This document shows positions 1 to 6,210 of a stretch of 8,244 nt of DNA, in pieces (the stretch's first letter is position 1; the number at the start of each line of letters is the position of its first letter). Below the pieces are notes generated by a model. That model made no database searches, was not told where the DNA came from, and saw nothing but the letters and a program-made list of their open reading frames with translations. The position numbers and the translations under genes are program-made. This stretch comes from Bacillota bacterium (GTDB taxonomy: Bacteria; Bacillota; Clostridia; Acetivibrionales; DTU013): positions 1-8,244 of the forward strand of contig JAEZMC010000110.1 in NCBI GenBank assembly GCA_023435805.1. The letters are read 5' to 3'.

Positions 1-247
1 TGCCGGTCGTAAGCAGCCTCGGCTGTGCTCCATATGCTACTGTTAAGCGGCTTGTATCAAGAAGCTTCGCAACATCTTTACGTACATGATCATCTTTCAT
101 CCACGTTACTTCAATAGCATTAAAGTATTCGTCAACTGCTATCTTTTTAACAGTTTCCAAAATAGGCCCGTCACCTTTTATTGTTGCCGGGTAGGCCATA
201 AAGTGAATAATCCCAACTTTCATATACTTGTACATGGATTCTGTCAT
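1..247 (-). CDS. Sugar phosphate isomerase/epimerase-like TIM-barrel protein (N-terminal part, cut by window edge)
   Basis: Reading the minus strand from an ATG at 247 gives 82 codons that stay open to the window edge; the rest of the gene lies outside. The start is supported by AAAGGAG about 7 nt upstream. The peptide begins with a short lead (MTESMYKY) and then MKVGIIHFMAYP, a first beta-strand typical of xylose-isomerase-like TIM barrels. Later come AIEVTW (residues 45-49 region) and VAYGAQPRLLTTG near residues 70-82, which look like strands beta-2 and beta-3 of that fold. A second possible start is Met-9 (MKVGII), but it lacks its own SD, so Met-1 is preferred. Members interconvert keto- and aldo-sugars or epimerise them using a divalent metal; the metal ligands would lie in the missing part. 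It is last in the visible operon, 84 nt after the dehydrogenase gene. Fold assignment is fairly secure; the substrate is unknown. Confidence 0.75.
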   Translation of the reverse strand, partial: MTESMYKYMKVGIIHFMAYPATIKGDGPILETVKKIAVDEYFNAIEVTWMKDDHVRKDVAKLLDTSRLTVAYGAQPRLLTTG

Positions 248-297
248 GGGCTCTTCTCCTTTCCAGTGCTAAAGATTGATTTGGCATTTAGCTTTTT

Positions 298-328
298 ATA
301 GTATTTTTACATTTTTAAGCGTTATCAA
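298..328 (-). promoter_or_regulatory. Candidate internal promoter with cre-like site upstream of the isomerase gene
   Basis: The 84-nt gap before the isomerase gene is AT-rich. On the minus strand it holds TTGATA (328-323), five of six matches to a -35 box. This is followed by either AATACT (305-300) after 17 nt or TACTAT (303-298) after 19 nt as a weak -10. The -35 overlaps TTTAAGCGTTATCA on the plus strand (314-327), which matches the catabolite-responsive element consensus TGWAANCGNTNWCA at all but one fixed position. A secondary promoter under CcpA control is therefore conceivable, but AT-rich gaps produce such matches by chance. No convincing terminator lies in this gap, so read-through from the upstream gene is expected in any case. 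Confidence 0.3.
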
Positions 329-331
329 GCA

Positions 332-1372
332 TTAAAATGGCCATATAACCCCGAATGATTCCCCCAGTTCCTTTATATCGGCTACTATTTTATCGCTGAT
401 TTCGATACCTTCCGCCAGCATTTTTACCGTACTCCGATACTCTATTTCGCCAGGAATGAATACCTCTCCGCATCCCGGCGCCGCGGGACAACTCTTTATC
501 TCGTCAAAGAGTTTATCTATTCTTTCTGTGAAGATATCCTGCGGTATAAACTTCCCTATGTCGAGAACCCCCAAGAAATATCCAAGGTTTTGCGGGTTTT
601 CATAATCCGTCCAGAAATTATTAATCTCTCTGGAATGGTATGCTCCACTTAAAGTACTGCAAAGCACCTCTATAATAAATGCAATGGCATACCCCTTCGG
701 TCCGCCAAAGGGTAACATGGCACCTTTTAAAGCTTTCTTCGGATCCGTTGTGGGACGCCCCTCCTCATCCACTGCCCAGGAATCGGGTATGGTCTTCCCC
801 TCTTTATCAGCAAGTATGACTTTCCCTTGGGCTACAACGCTCGTTGCCATATCCAGCACAAGGGGCGGATGCTTTCCGGCCGGTACTGAAACTGAAAGTG
901 GGTTGGTCCCGAACATAGGCTTGGAACCATTTGTTGGAACCACACTTGCAGGGCAGTTTGACATGGCCACTCCAATCATGCCCTTTTCAGCAGCATACAT
1001 CGTAAAATATGCTCCTATGCCAAAATGGTTTGCATTTTTAACGGCAGCAAAGCAACAGCCGAATTTCCCGGCTCTCTCCATGCAAATGTCCATTACCTGC
1101 AAACCAATACCCGGTCCTGTACCATTGTTTGCATCTATTAAAAGTGTTGTAGGTGAATCATTTAACACCTTGGGCTTTTGCCCAGCCGCAACAACACCTG
1201 TCTGAACTCTTTTTGCATATGTCCGCAGCCTTGTAACCCCATGGGATGAAATGCCCCTCAAATCTGCTTGAATAAGGCTGTCAGTATTAATGGCCGCTTC
1301 ATTCCTGTCAAGACCGGAATGAATCAAAATGTTCTCACAGAAAGCCCTTAACTTTTCAACGTCGTATTTCAT
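332..1372 (-). CDS. Ldh-family NAD(P)-dependent 2-hydroxyacid dehydrogenase (YiaK/AllD/ComC-like)
   Basis: A 346-residue cytoplasmic enzyme of the malate/L-lactate/ureidoglycolate dehydrogenase type-2 family, full length for that family (about 330-360). Signatures in order: RGISSHGVTRL at 39-49, with His-44 at the position of the proposed catalytic His of YiaK and Arg-48 as likely carboxylate binder; KNANHFGIGAY at 112-122; FGTNPLSVSVPAG followed by LVLDMATSVVAQGK, the NAD(P)-loop region; then GGPKGYAIAF and EVLCSTLSGA. The family oxidises or reduces 2-keto acids such as 2,3-diketogulonate, lactate, sulfolactate and ureidoglycolate; sequence alone does not pick among them. The ATG at 1372 lies inside the end of the preceding aldolase gene (17-nt overlap) and has GGAG 7 nt upstream, which suggests translational coupling. 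The pairing with an HpaI-type aldolase suggests that the keto acid handled here lies on the same pathway. Confidence 0.9.
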   Translation of the reverse strand: MKYDVEKLRAFCENILIHSGLDRNEAAINTDSLIQADLRGISSHGVTRLRTYAKRVQTGVVAAGQKPKVLNDSPTTLLIDANNGTGPGIGLQVMDICMERAGKFGCCFAAVKNANHFGIGAYFTMYAAEKGMIGVAMSNCPASVVPTNGSKPMFGTNPLSVSVPAGKHPPLVLDMATSVVAQGKVILADKEGKTIPDSWAVDEEGRPTTDPKKALKGAMLPFGGPKGYAIAFIIEVLCSTLSGAYHSREINNFWTDYENPQNLGYFLGVLDIGKFIPQDIFTERIDKLFDEIKSCPAAPGCGEVFIPGEIEYRSTVKMLAEGIEISDKIVADIKELGESFGVIWPF

Positions 1373-2132
1373 TAAGCTTCTCCATATACTGTTTCCCGAG
1401 AGATGAAATCATCCCAAGGTCTGAGTTCAGGCTTATGAACTGTACACCCTTCTTAATCCATTTTTTCACATCTTCCTCATTAGATGCAATAATTCCTACC
1501 GCTTTGTTTGCATTTCTTGCTTTACTGATTATATGGTCAATAGCCTCCTGTACCTTCGGATGTCCCGGTTCCCCAATAACGCCAAGTGCCTGCGACAAAT
1601 CAAAGGGTCCAATAAATATGACGTCAATCTCGTCAACCGATAGTATTTCATCCAGATTGTTCATTGCCGCGAGCGTTTCGCAATAACTCACAATCATTGT
1701 ATTTTCATTGGATACGCTTGCATACTCTTTAGGATTCATAAATCCATAATGGGCCGACCGCTGACTTGCAGCAAAACCCCTTTTGCCTGTTGGGGCATAT
1801 TTTACTCTGTCAACGATTGCCAAAGCATCTTCCTTTGTATCCACCTGCGGTATCTGAACACCAAGCGCACCCGCATCAAGAGCCTGCAGTATTTCAGGCG
1901 CGCTATTTTCCCTTACCCTGACGACAGGTGTCAAACCACTTAATTCTGTGGCCCTTATTAGAGCTGTCATACTCTCCTTGCTCATCGCTGTGTGTTCATT
2001 ATCAATGATAATAAAATCAAAACCTGCCAAACCCAGCACTTCCACTACTGACGGGTCATTCAGCTTAACAAAGGTACCTATAGCATTCTTTCCTTCTTTC
2101 AATGACTTTTTAAGAATATTCTCACGTATCAT
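1356..2132 (-). CDS. HpcH/HpaI-family class II aldolase (GarL-like, 2-keto-3-deoxy acid cleavage)
   Basis: The 258-residue length matches HpaI and GarL. The fold is a phosphoenolpyruvate/pyruvate TIM barrel. Visible landmarks: GTFVKLNDP at 19-27; DFIIIDNEH at 39-47, with His-47 as the catalytic base position; VVRVREN at 70-76, with Arg-72 as pyruvate-carboxylate binder; LDAGALGVQIPQVDT at 85-99; KYAPTGKRGFA at 111-121; Glu-152 in YCETLAAMNNLDEI and Asp-178 in FIGPFDLS as metal ligands. These enzymes reversibly cleave 4-hydroxy-2-keto acids to pyruvate plus an aldehyde; GarL releases tartronate semialdehyde. The residue two before the metal Glu, commonly Gln in HpaI and GarL, is Tyr-150, and Cys-151 follows it, so the substrate may differ. 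The ATG at 2132 is preceded by GAGGTG with a 7-nt spacer. The gene lies 86 nt after the RraA-type gene and overlaps the next gene by 17 nt. The aldolase family is secure; the natural substrate is not. Confidence 0.9.
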   Translation of the reverse strand: MIRENILKKSLKEGKNAIGTFVKLNDPSVVEVLGLAGFDFIIIDNEHTAMSKESMTALIRATELSGLTPVVRVRENSAPEILQALDAGALGVQIPQVDTKEDALAIVDRVKYAPTGKRGFAASQRSAHYGFMNPKEYASVSNENTMIVSYCETLAAMNNLDEILSVDEIDVIFIGPFDLSQALGVIGEPGHPKVQEAIDHIISKARNANKAVGIIASNEEDVKKWIKKGVQFISLNSDLGMISSLGKQYMEKLNEIRR

Positions 2133-2163
2133 CCACGAACACCTCTTAATTAAAATATACTGC

Positions 2164-2180
2164 AGGGACCGCCTGTCCCT
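2164..2180 (-). repeat. Small inverted repeat in the RraA-aldolase gap
   Basis: AGGGAC (2164-2169) and GTCCCT (2175-2180) form a perfect 6-bp stem with a 5-nt loop. On the minus-strand transcript it is followed by GCAGTATATTTTAATTAA, not a run of U, so it is a poor terminator. The GGGACAGG...GTCCCT wording resembles short palindromic intergenic repeats common in clostridial genomes. That resemblance is from memory and was not searched. Confidence 0.35.
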
Positions 2181-2218
2181 TGTCTTCTAAAAAAGCAGAT
2201 CCTGTTTCTACAAAAGCA

Positions 2219-2893
2219 TTATGCCTCTTCACTTAAACCCAGACGTGCCAGAGCATCATTGAATCCTAATATATTCATCGTGCTGCCGCCTTTTCGTATC
2301 TCGTCCATAACGGCTGCCTCAGCTTTCTCCTTTTCTATCGCCAGCTTCAGTACTTCCTCGGCTTTTGCAAGAGGAACTGCTACAACGCCGTCATGGTCTC
2401 CAACAATAATATCTCCCGGATTTACAACAACTCCGGATATACTGATTGTTCCATTAATAATACCCGGATTTTGTTTGGTCGTTCCTTTCATGGAAATACC
2501 TCTTGAGAACATTGCAAATCCCAAATCCCTGATAGGAATCGTATCTCTTACCGACCCGTCTGTAATAATGCCGACTATTCCTTTCTCCATAGCAGCGACA
2601 GTGATAATTTCTCCCCAAACACCTGCTTCCAGAAAACCATCGACAGTCACTACGAGAATATCGCCCGGTTTTGCTATTGAAACAGCTTTATGAAGCATCA
2701 GGTTGTCACCGGGGCGGCACTTGACGGTCAAGGCACTGCCTGCCACCCTGGTTCCCGGCCATACCGGGCGTATGTCACTATCCATTGCTCCTTTTCTTCC
2801 CATTACCTCATGAAGGGTTGCTGTCTGCATACAAGAGTAGGCATCCAGTAATTCCTTACCGGGCCGTTTGTAAAACTTCGTTATATCATACAT
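2219..2893 (-). CDS. RraA / HMG-CHA aldolase family protein (putative class II pyruvate aldolase or oxaloacetate decarboxylase)
   Basis: A 224-residue protein, longer than the E. coli RNase E regulator RraA (about 160) and close to the 4-hydroxy-4-methyl-2-oxoglutarate / 4-carboxy-4-hydroxy-2-oxoadipate aldolases. Landmarks: TLHEVMGRKGAM at 26-37; DIRPVWPGTRVAGSALTV at 40-57; GDNLMLHKAV at 62-71; GDILVVTVDG at 77-86; WGEIITVAA at 93-101; TDGSVRDT at 111-118, with Arg-116 and Asp-117 at the substrate-binding and metal-binding positions of these aldolases; and a C-terminal NPGDIIVGDHDGVVAVP strand pair. The position three after Asp-117, often acidic in characterised aldolases, is Pro-120. Known members split keto acids to pyruvate or decarboxylate oxaloacetate. 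The metabolic neighbours argue against an RNA-degradation role. The ATG is 7 nt after the dehydrogenase stop, and its SD (GGAGTGA) overlaps that stop codon, so the two genes are probably translationally coupled. Confidence 0.88.
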   Translation of the reverse strand: MYDITKFYKRPGKELLDAYSCMQTATLHEVMGRKGAMDSDIRPVWPGTRVAGSALTVKCRPGDNLMLHKAVSIAKPGDILVVTVDGFLEAGVWGEIITVAAMEKGIVGIITDGSVRDTIPIRDLGFAMFSRGISMKGTTKQNPGIINGTISISGVVVNPGDIIVGDHDGVVAVPLAKAEEVLKLAIEKEKAEAAVMDEIRKGGSTMNILGFNDALARLGLSEEA

Positions 2894-2900
2894 TAATAAA

Positions 2901-3800
2901 TCACTCCGGTTTCCTATTGTTCTGTTGATAAACCCACTGGCTGACTATATTGTAATTTGCCATATCGTTTCCCTGTTTGCTCATTGCCTCATATATCTGA
3001 TAGATAAGGTTTGAAACAGGAAGGACCGTATTTTCATTCATCGCCTGTTTCATACATAATGCGATGTCCTTTTTCATGAGTTCCAGTCTGAAGCCTTGCT
3101 GAAAATCCTGAGGAAATACATACCTGGGCATATTGTTTTTAAATACCCACGAGCTGCCGGAGCTCTCATTTACAACGCCATATAGCAAATTTCTGTCAAT
3201 ACCCATGGTATCCGCCATGTATAGCGCTTCGGACATAATATATGTGTTGCAGGCATTCAAAAGCTGATTGATCATTTTAATGGCTTTACCGCTGCCTATT
3301 CCACCCGTGTAAAATATCTTTTTCCCCATTATCTCCAGGAGCGGGCGATATTCCTCAACAGCATTCCTGTCTCCGCCTGCCATAATTGTCAGGTTGCCGT
3401 CACAAGCCGCCTGGACACCGCCGCTTACAGGCGCGTCAAGGATCGTTATTTTTTTACCCATTCTCAATGCCATCTCGGCAACATTCTTTATGGTATCGCC
3501 GAGAGCAGATGTCATATCAATACAAACGGTGCCATCCCTCACTGAGCTTAATATGCCTTCACCGGAAGCATATACATCCATTATCTGCCGATCAGCAGGC
3601 AGGACCGTGATAATCACATCACTTCTTTTTGCAACATCTCGGCAGGATGTTGCTTCCTCTGCACCTTCCTCCACCATTTCCCTGATAGCGGCTTTGTTTT
3701 TATCGTTGTAGCAGATCAGATGCATGCCTGCTTTAATAAGGTTCTTCGCCATGGGTTTCCCCATGGCGCCGAGACCTATAAATCCTATAACCTTATTCAA
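2901..3800 (-). CDS. NAD(P)-dependent beta-hydroxyacid dehydrogenase (GarR / 3-hydroxyisobutyrate dehydrogenase family), TTG start
   Basis: 299 residues, the usual length. Rossmann GLGAMG at 9-14 near the N-terminus; DAPVSGG at 122-128, the substrate-binding loop; GSGKAIKMINQ at 169-179, with Lys-175 in the catalytic position; and a KKDI motif in the C-terminal helical domain. The residue after Asn-32 at the end of the second Rossmann strand is Asp-33, where NADP-preferring relatives often carry Arg (NRT), so NAD may be preferred (inference). The family includes tartronate semialdehyde reductase, which works directly after GarL-type aldolases and fits the aldolase gene downstream. An in-frame GTG at 3809 would extend the protein by three residues, but it lies within the SD. 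The TTG at 3800 has GAGGTG 6 nt upstream and gives the family-typical start MNKVIGFIGLG. The gene lies 60 nt after the DraG-fold gene. Confidence 0.9.
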   Translation of the reverse strand: MNKVIGFIGLGAMGKPMAKNLIKAGMHLICYNDKNKAAIREMVEEGAEEATSCRDVAKRSDVIITVLPADRQIMDVYASGEGILSSVRDGTVCIDMTSALGDTIKNVAEMALRMGKKITILDAPVSGGVQAACDGNLTIMAGGDRNAVEEYRPLLEIMGKKIFYTGGIGSGKAIKMINQLLNACNTYIMSEALYMADTMGIDRNLLYGVVNESSGSSWVFKNNMPRYVFPQDFQQGFRLELMKKDIALCMKQAMNENTVLPVSNLIYQIYEAMSKQGNDMANYNIVSQWVYQQNNRKPE

Positions 3801-3806
3801 ATTCCA

Positions 3807-3812
3807 CACCTC
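3807..3812 (-). promoter_or_regulatory. Shine-Dalgarno GAGGTG deciding the TTG start of the dehydrogenase
   Basis: GAGGTG is read on the minus strand, with a 6-nt spacer to TTG at 3800-3798. The competing GTG start (3809-3807) is the last three bases of this motif and has no separate SD, which favours TTG. Confidence 0.6.
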
Positions 3813-3860
3813 GCATATGTAAGAAGCAAGACTCTTTAAGGCAAATAGACTACATCAGGT

Positions 3861-4982
3861 TCAATCCTTCAAAAGCTCTTCTATCCTGCCGATAGTCTGT
3901 TTCATATCATTCATGGTGCTTATTGCCGCCTTATAAAGACCTTCGGCCACTTCTCTGGCAGGCTTGGTTGACACGGTATATGGGTCCGTTACAACCTGTT
4001 CTTCGATTATTTTTACCCAATCAGCCGGAACAGCTTCTATGCCTTTTAACGCACCGGCAAGTCCTCCGGCTACATAAGCCTTGCAGTCTGTATCCCTGCC
4101 CAGATTAACCGCATACAAAAGGGCTTCACGCGGCTGACCTTTAGCCATGTACAGGCAGGCAAGCCCACCGGATAACACTTCTACCGCATTTGATTGAGAA
4201 TGTCCGTTATATTTTTCCTGGTATAACGGCCTCAAATCCTTCCAGCTACTGGCCTTTTGAGCCCAGCCAAGTCCCAGCTCCACTTCCTCGCGAGGCACAT
4301 CGGAGAGTATTGATAATATCATTGAAATAATGCTGTCCACCGTTGCCTCCGGTTTAAGCGCTTCTGCTGCTCCTGCGGCTAAAGCGGCACATACTTCAAT
4401 GGCATAATTGCCCTTCACACCCCGTACATCTTTAATTCTGCCAAGTTCAAAGGCATCCTGTGCAGCCTGTAAGGGATTGCACGCGTTAACCATACCTATC
4501 GGCAAAATCATCTTGGAGGTTCCGATCAATCCTGGCCATGAGGCATACCTGCCCACTTCCCATGGCGGAACTCCCGCTTTTAATGAATAATATATGACTT
4601 GATCCTGGGGGCCCATCAGATATCCGAATTTATCAGGGTCGATATCTTCAACAAAGGTTTTCGCAAGATCCATGATATCAATGCGTCCACCTTTTTTAAG
4701 TATGGCATTCGTACACAGGCGGTGTCTTTCATGCCCATCTTCGGTCATTCCCGGTGGCCTGTGGTGAGCATGGTATACCAAATCTGGTCCGAATTGCTGC
4801 TTCCATATCCTGTCGCTAAAGCTCCCATCCCTGCCCCATTTTGTCTGTGGAAGCAGTGTATCAACAAACCCCCACCGTTCTTCAATCTCCTCATAGGTAA
4901 ACAATTCTGTTACATCTCCCATTGAGTTTCCAATGGTGCATGCGGCTTCACAGCCGTAAATCTTGGAAAAAAGCCTGTTCAT
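3861..4982 (-). CDS. ADP-ribosylglycohydrolase-fold (DraG/ARH family) protein
   Basis: A 373-residue all-helical protein of the family that hydrolyses N- or O-glycosidic ADP-ribose bonds with a binuclear Mg/Mn centre. Visible: IGNSMGD at 17-23, equivalent to the usual IGDALG; TEDG at 80-83, equivalent to the first metal motif TDDT, with the first Asp as Glu-81; SKMILPIGMVNACNP at 156-170, matching the conserved PIG stretch; and GRDTDCKAYVAGGLAGA at 295-311, the second metal motif DTD (Asp-297, Asp-299) with the trailing AGxxxGA helix. The metal site looks largely intact, so catalysis is plausible. No DraT or other ADP-ribosyltransferase is nearby, and the operon is metabolic, so a small-molecule glycoside or N-riboside substrate is more likely than a modified protein (inference). 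The start ATG has AGGAGG about 8 nt upstream. Neighbours: 61 nt after the UroD-like gene, 60 nt before the dehydrogenase. Confidence 0.85.
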   Translation of the reverse strand: MNRLFSKIYGCEAACTIGNSMGDVTELFTYEEIEERWGFVDTLLPQTKWGRDGSFSDRIWKQQFGPDLVYHAHHRPPGMTEDGHERHRLCTNAILKKGGRIDIMDLAKTFVEDIDPDKFGYLMGPQDQVIYYSLKAGVPPWEVGRYASWPGLIGTSKMILPIGMVNACNPLQAAQDAFELGRIKDVRGVKGNYAIEVCAALAAGAAEALKPEATVDSIISMILSILSDVPREEVELGLGWAQKASSWKDLRPLYQEKYNGHSQSNAVEVLSGGLACLYMAKGQPREALLYAVNLGRDTDCKAYVAGGLAGALKGIEAVPADWVKIIEEQVVTDPYTVSTKPAREVAEGLYKAAISTMNDMKQTIGRIEELLKD

Positions 4983-5043
4983 GTGAATCCCTCCTGTTCG
5001 TGATTTTGTTTGTTCAATTCATGCTGATTTTTGTCTTAACTCA

Positions 5044-6138
5044 CTATGCTTGAAATGACCCTGCAGCCTTATAGATCTCAATGATGTTTTCTAATGGCGT
5101 GTCATTTTGCACATGGTTTGCCGGTGCCAGAATAAGTCCTCCGTCCTTGCTGCAGTTGGTTATCCTGTCCATTACTTCGCGGCGGACATCTTCAATCGTG
5201 CCATGAGGTAAGGTTTCCTGAATAGATATTGTGCCATGCAGAGTGAATTTTTTACCGTATTTTTCTTTTATTTTTGTTACATTCATGCTCTCGGGCTGTA
5301 TTGGGTTTATGATGTCCACGCCGATTTCTATCAGGTCAGGTATTACTTCTTCAATATTACCGTCGCTATGATAGTAGATAAGGATATCCGATTTCATTTT
5401 TTTGAATTTTCTTATCATTTCGGCAAAAATCGGCTTATCAAGCATTCTCCATGCTTCTACGTTTACCAGCATCCTATCCTGCATGGCAATGTCTCCGGAG
5501 AAGGACAATATATCTGCTCCGGCCTTAATCATCCTCATTCCCTTTTCCAACTCATAGGATGCTGTTTTCTGAAGGAGTTCGACTGCAAATTCCTGTTCAA
5601 TCATCATATCGCAAAGAAAATTCTCCATGCCCCTCATCTGCCAGCAAACCTTAAATGGATAGTTCATAGTCGCAATGATGGCATACTTTCCTTCATACAC
5701 GTCAATTCTTTTTTTCATGCTTTCTACGGTTTCCAAAACATCCATTTCAGGCCATTTGAAGGAATCAATGTCCATGGTGTCCGAAAATGGTCCTCTTACC
5801 CATTCGTCATAAAGTCCGTCTGCCGATGGTCTGTGTATGATTCCCCATGCATTTTCATAAGTACCGTCTTCGTGAAAGATATATTTTGCTCCGCTTTTTT
5901 CAGAATTTCCGCCTAGTACGCCGTTTGCCCTTTGATTAAATTCAGGATGATTTTCATTCACCGAGAGCCTGCGAATGTCCACGCCCAATTTACAGTATAA
6001 TTCCTCCCTGGATGAAAGGCCCAGGTATTCCACCAATCTTTGCCCCACATCACTCCGTGTGCAGTAGTCCATCGGCACCCTGTCCGTGGTCTTGTGAGCA
6101 ACAGCCATTAAAACACGCTCTCTGGAAGTGATTTGCAT
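5044..6138 (-). CDS. Uroporphyrinogen decarboxylase-fold protein of unknown function
   Basis: 364 residues, TIM-barrel family that includes heme-pathway HemE and the corrinoid methyltransferases MtaA and CmuA. Family traits: TSRERVLMAVAHKTTDRVP at 4-22; SGDIAMQDRMLV at 214-225; IYYHSDGNIEEVIPDLIEIG at 254-273; NPIQPE at 278-283; TLHGTISIQETL at 299-310; and GGLILAPANHVQNDTP at 333-348. The HemE N-terminal Arg-rich signature (RPVWxMRQAGR) is absent. The HxCG zinc motif of MtaA is HSDG (257-260), and its second Cys region reads APANH. It is therefore neither a normal HemE nor a canonical MtaA, and its reaction is unknown. No corrinoid-binding protein lies within the window. The start is ATG 6138, with AGGAG 8 nt upstream; an in-frame GTG at 6192 adds 18 residues but has no SD. 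It lies 72 nt after the permease gene. Confidence 0.85.
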   Translation of the reverse strand: MQITSRERVLMAVAHKTTDRVPMDYCTRSDVGQRLVEYLGLSSREELYCKLGVDIRRLSVNENHPEFNQRANGVLGGNSEKSGAKYIFHEDGTYENAWGIIHRPSADGLYDEWVRGPFSDTMDIDSFKWPEMDVLETVESMKKRIDVYEGKYAIIATMNYPFKVCWQMRGMENFLCDMMIEQEFAVELLQKTASYELEKGMRMIKAGADILSFSGDIAMQDRMLVNVEAWRMLDKPIFAEMIRKFKKMKSDILIYYHSDGNIEEVIPDLIEIGVDIINPIQPESMNVTKIKEKYGKKFTLHGTISIQETLPHGTIEDVRREVMDRITNCSKDGGLILAPANHVQNDTPLENIIEIYKAAGSFQA

Positions 6139-6144
6139 TTGTAT

Positions 6145-6155
6145 ATCTCCTTTCT
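6145..6155 (-). promoter_or_regulatory. Shine-Dalgarno deciding the UroD-like start
   Basis: AGAAAGGAGAT on the minus strand, with AGGAG 8 nt before ATG 6138. It falls inside the 18-codon extension that would follow from GTG 6192, which argues that the shorter protein is the real one. Confidence 0.75.
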
Positions 6156-6210
6156 TAGGTCCCTGACTTCCAATTACCTTACTTTTGAACACTCATACTG
6201 CATCTGTTTA

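Noticed and set aside
274..299. GCTAAA...TTTAGC inverted repeat in the gap before the isomerase gene
   Set aside because: Only 6 AT-rich base pairs around a 13-nt loop and no U-tract; too weak to call a terminator or operator.
86..301. A 71-codon plus-strand open frame near the left edge
   Set aside because: The minus strand here encodes the isomerase N-terminus with a good SD and family-like sequence; the plus frame lacks both.
684..1205. A 173-codon plus-strand open frame opposite the Ldh-type gene
   Set aside because: It lies wholly within the antisense of a conserved enzyme, and its low-complexity Pro/Ser/Thr-rich product looks like the reverse reading of coding DNA.
2219..2893. Assignment as RNase E regulator RraA
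   Set aside because: The protein is about 60 residues longer than RraA, carries the aldolase-type Arg-Asp site and sits among keto-acid enzymes.
5236..5916. A 226-codon open frame on the plus strand opposite the UroD-like gene
   Set aside because: It is fully antisense to a well-supported gene, its His/Phe-rich translation resembles no family I know, and I see no SD. It is a complementary-strand artefact.
5044..6138. Assignment as heme-pathway uroporphyrinogen decarboxylase HemE
   Set aside because: The N-terminal arginine signature of HemE is absent, and no other heme biosynthesis gene is nearby.
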